From Candidatus Flexicrinis proximus (lineage in GTDB: Bacteria > Chloroflexota > Anaerolineae > Aggregatilineales > Phototrophicaceae), in contig JADJQF010000010.1 of the NCBI GenBank assembly GCA_016712885.1, forward strand, positions 1-32,449: a stretch of 32,449 nt of DNA, written 5' to 3'. Position 1 is the stretch's first letter. Each line of letters opens with the position of its first letter. Shown here one piece after another: positions 1 to 9,237 of the stretch. The notes under the pieces were generated by a model that searched no databases, was not told the origin of the DNA, and saw nothing but the letters and a program-made list of their open reading frames with translations. Made by a program: the position numbers and the translations under genes.

Positions 1-1486
1 GGTCGGCGTCTTCAGCATCTTGACCAGCCCGAAGTCCATCAGCACCGCGTCGTACCGTTCGCCGTTAGGACTCAGCATGATGTTGCCGCTCGTGACGTCG
101 CGGTGGATCTGCTTCGCGGCTGTGGATATATGTCAGCGCCGCCCCGATCTGCTTGACGATGTCGTACGCGACCTCAGGCGAGAACATCCCTTTCTCGCGC
201 AGCACATGCGTCAGGTCCTGCCCGTCGATGAAGTCCATGATCATGTAGCGGCGGTCATTATCGACCCCCGAGTCGATCAGGTGGACGACGTTCGGATGGT
301 CCAGCGTCTTCAGCGCTTCGATTTCCCGCTCGAACCGCTGTGCGTTTCTTGCCCTGTGAAGCGATTTCTGGCGGCATAATCTTGATCGCGACGATCCGCT
401 CGCCGCCGAAGCCCAGATACACCTCGCCCATGCCGCCTCGCCCCAGCAAATCGAGGACTTCGTATTCACCCACATGCTGCCCGGTCATCGTCCCCGGCTT
501 CTTGACCTCCGGCGGCTTCTGCGACTCGCGCAGTTCGTCGAGGTCGAAACGCAGATCGTACAGCCGCGTGTCGATGAAATGCCGCACGCGGTCCCGCACG
601 GGGTTAAACAGCAGACCGACCACGATCACGCCCGCCGCAAGGGCGAACACCGACGACTGCGGCCCGAACAGCGCCTGAATCCCCGCCCGTGTAGCCAGGA
701 AGACCGCCGCGAAAATCGCCGCCAGAAATACGCCGACAATTACGCCCTTTACCGAGCGGTTGATCGTCAGGTCCAGATCCCACAGCCGGTAGCGCATCAC
801 CGAGATGCCCAGCGAGATCGGCACCAGCAGCAGCGCCAGCGTCCGCAAAATCACCACGACCGCGACCAGTTCGCGGGCCGTGTCGGTGAACACGCTCACG
901 ACATACACTGATGGCGCGACAAATAGGATCGTCGCCGTGAAGCCCACCAGCAGCCATTTGACCTGCTGCCGTTGTGTCGGGTTGGCGTAGGACCCGGTAG
1001 CGATACACCTGCAGGCCGACGCCGATCAGCAGCAGGACGACGATCCCGACTTCCAGCGCGCCCTGTGGCAGGCTGTTGCGATAGATGTTCTCCCAGATCA
1101 GGAATCGGAAGACGAACAGCGGCACCACGCCGTACTTCGCCCATCGCGGCAAAAAACTTCCCGTCCGGAAAGATATAGAAGAATGTGACCTGAAAGACCT
1201 CCATCAGCACGACCAGAAAGAACGACGCAAATGCCCAGTACGTTCCAGTCAGCCGGCCGCCGGTATAGCCATACGCCGTCAGCAGCAGCATCATGCCCGT
1301 GAACAGCGCCAGCCAGTCGTCCCCGCGCCGCCAGTACAGCGTCAGCGCCACCGCCGCGAACATCGTGAATGTAAAGACCTCTACAAGCCGGCTCAGCAGC
1401 GCCAGACCGTCATCGGGCGGCAGGGAGCTGAACCGTGCGAGGATGCGCGGCACCCATGTGATGATGACGAACAGTGCCAGCGCCAC
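1..1486 (-). CDS. Membrane-anchored Ser/Thr protein kinase, partial and frameshifted
   Basis: The gene runs off the left edge, so the kinase C-lobe is missing. Its N-terminal half is hydrophobic and carries RQQVKWLLVGF and RYRLWDLDLTINRS, signatures of a multi-TM module usually seen in Chloroflexota sensor histidine kinases. A short linker leads to a Hanks-type kinase domain with a glycine loop (LGRGGMGEVYLG), the VAIK lysine, the catalytic loop HRDVTSGNIML and the DFG at the window edge. Reading it needs four frame changes, near 1150 (T6 should be T5, giving DGKFLPRWAKYG), 990, 355 and 125. I see no good ATG; the frame opens at a GTG at 1486 and a stop lies just upstream near 1555, so the true start may be behind another indel. 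The kinase identity is sure. The signal sensed and the targets cannot be seen. Confidence 0.85.
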
Positions 1487-1541
1487 CCAGGCGCCGCGCA
1501 GCCGCCGGATCAGGCGGGGAAGTCGGCTGGTCAGTCCGTAG

Positions 1542-2612
1542 TCATCGATACCTCAATGAAGGGACATGGACTGAAGTGATATGCGGCACGACGGACTCCA
1601 TAAGCAGCGTCCATCTCGTAACGTTACGGCGGGTATTATAGCGTGGATACCCGCATGCTTCACGGGAGCCGCTGTTTTCCGCGTCGCGCGCCGATGACGT
1701 TTTCTGCGCTGCCAGTGCCATTGCGATGTGTCCGCCCACCCGCGCGTTGTTCACCAGCAGCGACGTATTCGCCCGCGGGACACGCCTTCGGTCAGTTCGG
1801 CTACCCGCGACAGCACGAATGGCGTCACGTCTTTGCCGTGTATACCCTGCGCGTCCGCTTCTTCGGTCGCCCGCCGGATGGCAGCTTCGGCCATGGCCTC
1901 CGGCATCGCGTCCGCTTCAGGGACTGGGACGGCAATTAGAATACCGTGCGACAGGCCCAGATGTCGCGCCGCCTGGATCACCTTCGCGGCCTGCTCGGCG
2001 CTTTCGACCCGCGCCGTTACCGCCAGTCCGCTTGACCGCGAGTAGAACGCCGGCAGCGTGTCGGTCTGGTAGCCCAGTACCGGGACTCCCTGCGTTTCCA
2101 GGACTTCCAGCGTCAGCGGCAGATCGAGGATCGACTTCGCCCCGCTGCACACCACCGCCACTGGCGTGCGTCCCCAACTCGATCAAGTCCGCGGAAACAT
2201 CGAACGGATGTCCGCGGTGTACGCCGCCGATCCCGCCCGTGCTGAACACCGAAATCCCGGCCCACGCGGCGACGATCATCGTCCCCGCCACCGTCGTCGC
2301 ACCGTCTTCCCCCAGCCCGACCGCGATCGCCATGTCGCGCCGGCTCACCTTGCGGACAGTACCCGACGGCGCTTGCCCAAGCCGCTCGACCTCGTCAGCC
2401 GAAAGCCCGACCGTGATCCGGCCCTTCAGGACCGCAATCGTTGCCGGCTCCGCGCCGCCTTCGCGTACCGCGGCTTCCATCGCCAGCGCGGTCTCGACAT
2501 TATGCGGATAGGGCAGGCCGTGGGTAATCAGCGTCGACTCGAGCGCCACCACCGGGCGCCCTTCTGCCAGCGCCCATTGAATGCGCGGTGCAATGACCAA
2601 ATCTTGAGGCAT
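1542..2612 (-). CDS. psuG: Pseudouridine-5'-phosphate glycosidase, two frameshifts
   Basis: PsuG reversibly splits pseudouridine 5'-phosphate into uracil and ribose 5-phosphate. Family motifs are present in order: VALESTLITHGLPYP with the active-site Glu, VLKGRITVGL with a Lys, FSTGGIGGVHRG followed by FDVSADLIEL with the Asp, then VAVVCSGAKSILDLP with the second Lys. The start has a strong site, AAGGAGG, five bases before ATG. Two single-base indels break the frame: near 2165 (GGGG should be GGG, restoring ELGRTPVAVVCSG) and near 1762 (a missing G, restoring SRGANTSLLVNNA). The normal length of about 305 residues is reached near 1690; the open tail to 1542 is probably not real and hints at one more indel. 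No PsuK kinase partner is visible nearby. Confidence 0.88.
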
Positions 2613-2705
2613 ACTATCCTCCTTGCGGTTATACCGGCATTATAATCACGACTTGGCTCCAAACACCCCGTAAAACTCCGCCGCCGGCGCGGCCTTCTCC
2701 GCCTC

Positions 2706-3743
2706 GTGCAGGTCGCCTGGCGCGATACCCGCTCGCTGCGCAGCGAATTTCGCCTGCCGCTCGTGATTTTCCGGCTGGCGACCGTCGGCTTGGGCCTGAT
2801 CTACGGCGAACTGATGGTCCACGCCGGCCTCCAGCGCCTGCCCTGGTTCGAGCTGCCCCACATCATGTTCTCGTTCATGCTGCTGGCCTCGCCCATCGAG
2901 ATCCCGACCCAGTGGTATCTGCTAATCTTCTGGTACGCCATGCCGCCCATTGCCCTGTTCATCGTCGGGCGCGGCGTGGCCGATTTCGCGCGTTTATTCT
3001 TCGACCGCAGCGGGCGGCGCACCGCCTGGCAGGAAGCGATTGTTTCAACTATGCGACATCATACGATTGTCTTGGGCGTCGGCCATGTCGGCCTAAAAGT
3101 GACACGCGCGCTTGTGGAGATGGGCTGCGAGGTCGTCGCCGTCGATCAGTCCTTCACGCCCCAGGAAGAAGCGGCACTGCGTGACATGGGCGTGCCCGTC
3201 ATCGTTGGCGACGGCCGCAGCGCCGCCACCCTCCACAAAGCCGCCATCAGCGATGCCGACGCCCTGCTGGTCTGCACCTCTCAGGACACCCTGAACCTTG
3301 AGATGGTCATGCGCGCCCGCGACTTGAACCCGGCCCTGCGCATCGTCACCCGCATGGGCGATACCCAGTTCGCCGAGCAGATGAAGAACTTTCTCGGCGT
3401 CGCGGCCGTCCTCAGCAGCGCCGATATCGCCGCGCCCCTGTTCGCCGGGGCCGCCGTCGGCGTCGAAGTCACCCAGACCCTCAGCATCCATAACCGCCAG
3501 TATGCCATGTTCCGCCTGACCGTCTCGCCAGGCTCCTATTATGAAGGCCGCACCGTCGGCAGCATTCAGGACCGCTACGATGTCGATGTCGTCCTCCACG
3601 CCCACGACGGCGCCGCCGCCGAGGTCCACCCCGACAACGCCATCACCGTACTGGCCGGTGACACGCTCGTCATCTTTGCCCAGAACGACAAAATGCGCGA
3701 GCTCGCCTCCCTCAACCGCCCGAATTCCCGCCCCTCGCGTTGA
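2706..3743 (+). CDS. Two-TM protein with RCK (TrkA-N/TrkA-C) domains, channel-like but without a K+ filter
   Basis: The 345-residue product has two N-terminal membrane segments (about residues 17-38 and 69-90), a TrkA-N Rossmann domain from about 118 (HTIVLGVGHVGLKV, with the GxGxxG at 124-129 and the ribose-binding Asp at about 147) and a TrkA-C domain from about 255. This is the layout of an RCK-gated potassium channel. However, the stretch between the two helices (PHIMFSFMLLASPIEIPTQW) contains no TVGYG-type selectivity filter. It may be a regulatory NAD-binding membrane protein or a channel with an altered pore. The start is uncertain: the GTG at 2706 lacks a clear ribosome site and the frame is open upstream to 2646. 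The gene is intact and divergent from psuG. Confidence 0.8.
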   Translation: MQVAWRDTRSLRSEFRLPLVIFRLATVGLGLIYGELMVHAGLQRLPWFELPHIMFSFMLLASPIEIPTQWYLLIFWYAMPPIALFIVGRGVADFARLFFDRSGRRTAWQEAIVSTMRHHTIVLGVGHVGLKVTRALVEMGCEVVAVDQSFTPQEEAALRDMGVPVIVGDGRSAATLHKAAISDADALLVCTSQDTLNLEMVMRARDLNPALRIVTRMGDTQFAEQMKNFLGVAAVLSSADIAAPLFAGAAVGVEVTQTLSIHNRQYAMFRLTVSPGSYYEGRTVGSIQDRYDVDVVLHAHDGAAAEVHPDNAITVLAGDTLVIFAQNDKMRELASLNRPNSRPSR

Positions 3744-3817
3744 GCGCATCCCTCCGCGCCTCACACCCTGACCCCGGCCTCCGGTTTGCGCGCGCCTCCA
3801 CAACACAACCAGAATCT

Positions 3818-3853
3818 CTGTAGGGACGCCAGTTATGGCGTCCGCCATGAACC
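3818..3853 (+). repeat. Short palindromic intergenic repeat, copy 1
   Basis: CTGTAGGGACG begins this element; it holds a perfect 8-bp inverted repeat (GGACGCCA, GTTA loop, TGGCGTCC at 3824-3843) and ends CCATGAACCC. A related shorter form, with the same outer parts but without the hairpin, lies at 10949-10973. Both copies flank the RHS remnant islands. Confidence 0.6.
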
Positions 3854-4170
3854 CTCGCCCTCAGCCGCCCTTATTCCCGCGGCAAACGTCTGCAACGGCG
3901 TCGAGGCAGTATTCTCCCCCGGATAGGTGTCGACATCCAGCACGCGCGAGGCGGCATCGTACGTGTAGCCGATCGTCTGGAGCGTATACTCGGCGTCGAC
4001 CGAGAGCTGCTTAAAGCGCATCATATGGCCGGATGACGCTGAGCCTTTGTCGGCAAGGTTGTTCACTTGCAGCGTGAACGGCCCGTCGTTCGACAGTGGA
4101 ATCGCGATGACGCGCTCGCCTGCGCTGGCCGTAGAGCCATTGAAACTCTGTAAGAGCGATCTGCTGTATG
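3836..4170 (-). pseudogene. RHS/YD-repeat protein fragment
   Basis: On the minus strand the reading frame gives SASAGE-like beta-rich sequence followed by TIGYTYDAASRVLDVDTYPG, which matches the YD repeat of RHS and polymorphic-toxin proteins. RHS proteins are thousands of residues long and carry a variable C-terminal toxin; only about 110 codons remain here, ending against the short repeat at 3818-3853, so this is a remnant. It lies directly downstream, on the same strand, of an AT-rich immunity-like gene. The same order is repeated at 10331-10734. The family call rests on the single clear YD motif. Confidence 0.55.
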
Positions 4171-4274
4171 TACGTTGTATTGTTCCTGGATCGGACATTC
4201 GCACATCGTCAACGCGATGGCCCATTGTCTGCTATACGCGTAGTTGTGCGTTTGCACTCCCTATTCGTCCAAAC

Positions 4275-4715
4275 CTATTTTTTGGCACAAACGTCCAGGA
4301 TATACGTAAGGTTGTGTGTTAAGAATACATTCGTGGTCTCACTTAATATACTCCGGTAGATTTCCGACCCTTTACATATTTCTATTCTCAGGCGTGCATA
4401 TTTCTCTTTTGGTCGGAATCCATGCTTGTTGTCAGTGTGATTCGTGAGTTCGGTAAGGATACCGATCAAAATAGATTTATGACGTGTTGCGCCAGAATTC
4501 AACGCCTTAATGAGGATCGGGACGACAACAAAAGGTAAGTCATTCACCGATGTAATTAATGCTTCGTCGAGTTCGGCTGACAAATTTACTGCGGAGAGAT
4601 CAGCGACGTCGAAATCATCACTAAGAAGACCTTCCATCAAGAGAAGGATATCGGGTGATTCCGTCCCCGGCAACCTGTAACTTGCCCAATCAATACTCTT
4701 AATATACTCGAGCAT
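4275..4715 (-). CDS. HEAT-like repeat protein, likely orphan immunity gene
   Basis: The 146-residue protein is alpha-helical. It opens with DWASYRLPGTESPDILLLME, a pattern I associate with small bacterial HEAT-like proteins that begin DW(S/A)xLxxAYGxAxDxPxLL, and continues with FVVVPILIKALNSG, which has a HEAT-helix pattern. The base composition is clearly more AT-rich than the surrounding genes, a sign of transfer. Such proteins often act as immunity partners in polymorphic-toxin loci, and the RHS fragment next to it supports that role. The stretch upstream on the same strand (4716-4922, also AT-rich) would be where a toxin C-terminus should lie, but I recognise nothing in it. No strong ribosome site is seen. 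The immunity function is inference. Confidence 0.6.
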   Translation of the reverse strand: MLEYIKSIDWASYRLPGTESPDILLLMEGLLSDDFDVADLSAVNLSAELDEALITSVNDLPFVVVPILIKALNSGATRHKSILIGILTELTNHTDNKHGFRPKEKYARLRIEICKGSEIYRSILSETTNVFLTHNLTYILDVCAKK

Positions 4716-4922
4716 AACCCATTCTCACTTTGCACTAGGACCTTGAACTGTGATTTTACCGTCTTACATTTTAAAGTACGGTACCCACGGCACTGTGGCC
4801 CACCAATTGCTCGATCCCAATATGCAACGCTAAATAGATGGGCACTTCGTATTTGGCTGTCCTTCGCCAGAGCCTTTTGGACACAGGCTGCAAAAAGCGA
4901 ATAGGCACGTTGGTGCAGAAAC

Positions 4923-6066
4923 TTACTCCGCGACCGGCGCCCTCTCCGCCGTGCCCTTCCGCGCCACATAACTGAGCGACAGGCTCGTCACCGGATCGAA
5001 CAGATGCACGTTGTCGACGTTCAGCGCGACGTCGAACGCGTTCCCCACAGCCACCTGCGTGTGCGGATCGACCCGCGCGACCAGCGTCTGATCGCCGGCC
5101 GTCAGTTCGAGGATGATCTCATGCCCCAACTGCTGGACGTGCTCGACCCGCGTCTTGACCATCACCGGCCTGATCTCCGCCGGCTGATACTCGGCCGCGT
5201 GGATGTCCTCCGGCCGGATGCCCAGGATCAGCGTTTCCGGCAGCCCTCCGCGAACCTGCGCCACCACCGTCCCGGAATCGGGAATCGGAAGCTTTCCGTT
5301 TCGAGCACGGCCTGTCCGCCGTCATGTCTCAGCGCCGCCTTGATGAAATTCATCGAGGGGCTGCCGATGAACCCGGCCACGAACAGGTTGCAGGGATGGC
5401 GGTACAGGTTCAGCGGCGTATCCACCTGCTCCAGCGTCCCGTAATTGAGCACGGCGATCCGTGTCCCCATGCTCATCGCCTCAATCTGGTCGTGAGTCAC
5501 GTAGATAAACGTCGTCCCGAGCTGCATGTGCAGCTTCTTGATCGATGCGCGGGCTTCCGTGCGCAGTTTGGCGTCGAGGTTCGTCAGCGGCTCGTCCATC
5601 AGGAACACCGACGGCTTGCGGACGATCGCGCGTCCGACCGCTACCCGCTGCCGTTCGCCGCCGGAAAGCTGCCGCGGCCGCCGCTCCCACAGCCGGTTGA
5701 TCTCAAGCCGGGACGATGCGTTGCGGACCTGCGTCTCAATCTGTTCCTTCGGCGTCTGACGCACTTGCAGGCCGAACGCCATATTCCCGAAGGCCGTCAT
5801 CTGCGGGTACAGCGCGTAACTTTGGAACACCATCGCGATGTCGCGGTCTTGCGGGGGCAGGTCGTTTACCCGCCGGTCGCCGATGTAAATGTCGCCTTCG
5901 CTGACCGTTTCGAGGCCGGCCAGCAGCCGCAGCATCACCGTCTTTCCGAGACCGACGGCCCGACGATCACGAGAAACTCCTTGTCAGCCACCTCCAGCGA
6001 CAGGTCGTTGATCGCCACCACCTTACCGTAGCGCTTTGTAACGTGGTCATACACAACACGCGCCAT
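4923..6066 (-). CDS. ugpC: ABC transporter ATPase of the MsmX/UgpC/MalK family, frameshifted
   Basis: This is the ATP-hydrolysing subunit of a sugar or glycerol-phosphate importer (CUT1 type). The start is fixed by AAGGAGG seven bases before ATG at 6066. In order: MARVVYDHVTKRYGKVVAI, Walker A GPSGLGKT, Q-loop MVFQSYALYP, signature LSGGERQRV, Walker B VFLMDEPLTNLDAK, H-loop THDQIEAM, then a TOBE/OB regulatory domain with LGIRPEDI. A missing G inside the Walker A codons near 5957 and an indel near 5275 split the gene; the corrected length is about 380, normal for the family. No permease or binding protein is nearby. Stand-alone ATPases of this kind often serve several importers. The exact substrate cannot be told, so the gene symbol is by family only. 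Confidence 0.9.
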
Positions 6067-6310
6067 GATCTTCCTCCTTAACATCGCTGTCGTCGGACGG
6101 TTCCCCGTTTTCCGCGCCCCATCGAGGCGGCCAAAATGGGCACTTCAGGCAGGTCTTGCTCAGGTTACGTGAGTCTCGATCTTTTCCTTGCGACAGCGCC
6201 GAATGAACCTGATCGATGCTCTGGCACACGAAATCCATCCGGATGCGCGTCCAGTTAATCACACCGTAGGCCCGCTCTGTCCGCCTGTCAAGAGGACCAA
6301 TAGCATCATT

Positions 6311-6372
6311 CGCAGATGAGGGGTCGAGGGGCGCTAGTCCCTCGCGGAGGTGGAGGCAGCGCCTCGCACCAA
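6311..6372 (+). repeat. Modular hairpin repeat, copy A
   Basis: Two stem-loops are visible: CGAGGGGC / GTCCCTCG with loop GCTA (6325-6344, one G-U pair) and GAGGC / GCCTC with loop AGC (6353-6365), joined by CGGAGGTG. The same order and spacers recur in copies B, C and, reversed, F. It sits just beyond the 3' end of the WYL regulator gene. Confidence 0.7.
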
Positions 6373-6387
6373 TCTGGTTACCGCGCG

Positions 6388-7336
6388 CTAGTCCGCCATC
6401 GCGCGCAGTTGGTCGGCGAGCCGGCGCAGCGCATCCCGCAGCGCGTCCGGCCCAATGACAGCGAACGGGAACGGAAACGCCGCCAGCTGCCGCGCCAGCC
6501 AATCGATGTCGTCGGCGCTGCCGCGCAGCAGGATCCCGTCCGCGTGCGGCTCGAATACGCCCAGGACTTCCATCACTTCCGCCTGCGCGCGCAGCAGATC
6601 GGTCTTCAGCACCACGGCAAACGTGAACTGGCGCGGCAGCGTCGCGATCCCCTGCACGATATGGCTCAGGCGCGTCGAACCCATCCGGTCGCTCGAAACG
6701 GCTCTCGGTCACATCGACTCGCTCGATCCGGTCGATGCGGAACGAGCGCAGATCGCGCCGCAGGTGGCAGTAGCCGACGGCGTACCACTTCCCCTGCCGG
6801 TTGGCGAGGCCATACGCGTCGAACTCGCGTTCGGTCGCGGCCTCACGCGGGGCGTGGTAGGTCAGGCGCACCCGCCGCCGCGTCTGCGCGGCATCGCTCA
6901 GCGCCAGCACCACGCTTTTCGACGAGCTCGCCTGCGCCGCGTCCAGGTCGAGGCTGACCGTTTCGGTCAGGGCGCGTACGCGGCCTTTGAGGTCGTCCGG
7001 CATCGCCTCGTCTAGCTTGGCCCGCGCGCTCTCGACTGACGCCGTGATCTCCTGCACGCCGAACTGTTGTACCGCCAGCAGCCCCAACGCCAGCGCCAGC
7101 GCCTCGTCGTTTGTGAACGCCAGCGGCGGCAGCCGGAAATCCGGCGCAAGCGCGTATGCACCCGCCCGCCCGCGTTCCGCCACGACCGGCACCCCCAGGT
7201 CCTGCAGCATGGTGATATACCGTCGCAGTGTGCGCGTGTCGACCTCAAGCCGCCGCGCCAGTTCCGCGCCGGTCATCCGCCCGTGCGCCCGCAGCAGAGC
7301 CAGCACCGCCAATACCCGCGTTGTCGGATGATACAT
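6388..7336 (-). CDS. WYL-domain transcriptional regulator (DeoR-type HTH), one frameshift
   Basis: The N-terminus is a winged helix-turn-helix: VLAVLALLRAHGRMTGAELARRLEVDTRTLRRYI, followed by a DLGVPVVAERG wing and the ALALGLLAVQQFG linker helix. A WYL ligand-binding domain follows (FDAYGLANRQGKWYAVGYCHLRRDLRSFRIDRI), then a C-terminal WCX-like domain. I chose the ATG at 7336 because the family starts at the HTH; the open frame upstream to 7528 is only translated repeat B. An indel near 6675 joins GFDA to RLSHIVQGIATLPRQFTF. The corrected length of about 315 is usual. These regulators bind DNA and often sense nucleotides or DNA damage; the target here is unknown, and no clear ribosome site precedes the start. 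Confidence 0.87.
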
Positions 7337-7449
7337 ATACGTGCGAGACTTCGAGACCGTTTGAACAGCTTCAGTTGATCTGCCCCAGACCTCGGCAGGT
7401 GGGACGGCCTCCTGCACCTCTTTCCCTGCGACTTCAGCATCTTCACGCC

Positions 7450-7515
7450 GAAATCGCAGGGGAGGGAGTCCAGAGGGCGCAAGTCCTCTGGTGGAGGTGT
7501 GGAGGCGAAGCCTCT
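7450..7515 (+). repeat. Modular hairpin repeat, copy B
   Basis: GAGGGAGT leads into a stem CCAGAGGGC / GTCCTCTGG with loop GCAA (7470-7491, one G-U pair), then TGGAGGTG, then GAGGC-GAA-GCCTC (7502-7514). It is almost identical over its first hairpin to copy C at 11371-11392. It lies between the WYL gene start and the DUF1579-like gene. Confidence 0.75.
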
Positions 7516-7594
7516 GCAGCCTTCTCAAACAGCCGCTTAGGACGGTCAGGCGCGGGAACGGATCGCCCGTCGGCTACGTCCCCTGCCTTCCATC

Positions 7595-8083
7595 TCAGTG
7601 CTCGCTGCTCCTTGTCATGTCCATGATCCAGTTGGTTTCCCACGTCGCGCCGCCATCGACCGAAAACGCCTGCTCCCAGCGGCACGTCGTCGCCGAGATA
7701 TTCGACCAGATGAAGCGCACGAAGATGTGCTGCCCGCCGAACGTTTCCTGTGAATAGAACACGCCGCGCCCGTCGTGGAACTTGCCGACCATCGGCACCG
7801 GGCCGAACCCGTTAACGCTGTCCGCCCAGTAGATGCTCCATTCATGCGTGCTGGGATTATAGAAGCGGACCGTCATCCCTTCAACGCGCCCCGTCTCGCG
7901 CACCATCGACGTCTCGTCCATATTGCCCAGTCCGCCCAGCGTCGGGCGTGCCGTGGTCGCGCTGTGAAACTCCTCCCACGACGTGCTGCCCTTCAGCCGC
8001 TCGCGCAGACGTTTGTGATGGATCTCCCATGTGCCGAAGAAGAAATCGAAGTCGTGCCGTCCATCGCGTTCGTCAGTCATCAT
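7595..8083 (-). CDS. Lipocalin-like DUF1579-type protein
   Basis: The 162-residue product has no signal peptide or membrane segment and begins HDFDFFFGTWEIHHKRLRERL, the typical opening of small beta-barrel proteins annotated as DUF1579 or lipocalin-like (FDFxxGxWxxxxxR). Later parts such as WSIYWADSVNGFGPVPMVGKFHDGRGVF and IFVRFIWSNIS fit alternating beta strands. Function is unknown for this group; a small hydrophobic ligand is possible by analogy only. Two ATGs lie in a row; GAGGGG precedes them, and the second one (8080) has the better spacing. The gene is intact. It is not part of an obvious operon. Confidence 0.7.
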   Translation of the reverse strand: MMTDERDGRHDFDFFFGTWEIHHKRLRERLKGSTSWEEFHSATTARPTLGGLGNMDETSMVRETGRVEGMTVRFYNPSTHEWSIYWADSVNGFGPVPMVGKFHDGRGVFYSQETFGGQHIFVRFIWSNISATTCRWEQAFSVDGGATWETNWIMDMTRSSEH

Positions 8084-8283
8084 TGGCCCCTCGTGTGTCG
8101 GATCGATAGGCTGACTATACGGCTCAATGTGGACAGGAACCGCCCTAATTTCGCCCTAATTTCGAATGTCGTATCTGCCTCTGCCGTCCCAGTCCCCGCC
8201 CGCCGGAAAACGCTTGTCACCGCGCCCGCCGCGGAATAACTTCATGCACCAAAGTCTCTATTCGTCTCTTGCCCCCCGCATGA

Positions 8284-8311
8284 TTGCCCTGCGCAATGCA
8301 TTCACTATAAT
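8284..8311 (+). promoter_or_regulatory. Putative sigma-70-type promoter of the 8410-10211 operon
   Basis: TTGCCC (8284-8289), a 16-base spacer and a perfect TATAAT (8306-8311) lie about 100 bases before the first gene. The remaining sequence between 8084 and 8409 holds no gene that I can see; it contains only a short direct repeat of CGCCCTAATTT near 8143-8162. Confidence 0.45.
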
Positions 8312-8409
8312 CAATAGATGAGCGGCTTAATTATGATTGTAATTGAAGCTCATGGGCAGCATAAGCTGGACTGCCCTCCCATTCGTTCTAAGCATCAGGA
8401 CAAACACCC

Positions 8410-9237
8410 GTGAATCGCTCTATTCGTCTGATCATGTTAATCGCCGCCCTTGTTCAGCTCGTAGTTGCCATTGGGTTTTTTACGCAAATGCCGTGGACAA
8501 AAACATTCTGGCCCTTCGATTACACCGACAAATTATCGTTCGTCTTTATGGCTTCGATTGCCGGCGCCGCCGCCGCATCCACCCTGTGGTGCCTCTATGC
8601 CCGCGAAGAGCGGGGGTTGGCCGGAATAGCGCTGGATTATGTTTTTATTTTTGGACCTTTAGCCGTCTTTAGCTGGCAAAAATACAATCGTGTTCCCAAC
8701 TCGGAGTTAATCCTCCTGATTGGCGCGGGCGTATTTGGGAGCCTCTCTGGTATCGCGCTCTTTCTCTGGAGCCGCCGTGTTCCGTTCCGCCAGACACAGC
8801 CCACGCCGCGCCTTGTTCGCATCGCTTTTGGCGTTTTTATTATTGCTCTGATGCTGCTTGGGGGGGCGCTGGTTCTCAAAACCGACGGTATCATGCCCTG
8901 GTCACTTACGAGTGATGCCTCTGTTCTGTATGGCTGGTTCTTTATTGGGGCGGCTATTTATTTCGTCTATGGCTTGCTGCACCCTGTGTGGGGCAATGCG
9001 GGCGGGCAGTTGTCGGGCTTCTTGATGTACGATCTCGTGTTGATCATACCGTTTTTGCTACATTTCTCGAACGTGAGACCCAAACTTGTCCTCAATCTGA
9101 TCATTTACATTGCTGTGCTGGTCGCAAGTGGTACAGTGGCTGCCTATTATCTCTTCATTAATCCTGCTACGCGGCTGCGGCGAAACCATTCGGCGCCCGC
9201 TGTCGCTGAATCTATGAGTCAGGAGCGCGCAGTATGA
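8410..9237 (+). CDS. Eight-TM membrane protein of unknown function
   Basis: The 275-residue product has about eight hydrophobic segments: roughly residues 5-24, 44-64, 70-88, 98-118, 135-157, 173-193, 205-222 and 228-249. Loops are short and no catalytic motif is recognisable; the C-terminus is polar. The start is a GTG with only a weak AGGA about ten bases upstream. Its stop overlaps the next gene by four bases (ATGA), so translation is probably coupled and the two products may work together. Base composition is slightly more AT-rich than the flanks. I do not recognise the family; a transporter or a sensor-like integral protein are both possible. Confidence 0.8.
   Translation: MNRSIRLIMLIAALVQLVVAIGFFTQMPWTKTFWPFDYTDKLSFVFMASIAGAAAASTLWCLYAREERGLAGIALDYVFIFGPLAVFSWQKYNRVPNSELILLIGAGVFGSLSGIALFLWSRRVPFRQTQPTPRLVRIAFGVFIIALMLLGGALVLKTDGIMPWSLTSDASVLYGWFFIGAAIYFVYGLLHPVWGNAGGQLSGFLMYDLVLIIPFLLHFSNVRPKLVLNLIIYIAVLVASGTVAAYYLFINPATRLRRNHSAPAVAESMSQERAV

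Noticed and set aside
4637..4969. Minus-strand frame spanning the AT-rich gap and the end of the ABC ATPase
   Set aside because: It overlaps two better-supported genes and has no recognisable motif; a toxin tail in 4716-4922 remains possible but cannot be shown.
7337..7528. N-terminal extension of the WYL regulator
   Set aside because: The extra 64 codons are translated hairpin repeat B, and the family begins at the HTH near 7336.
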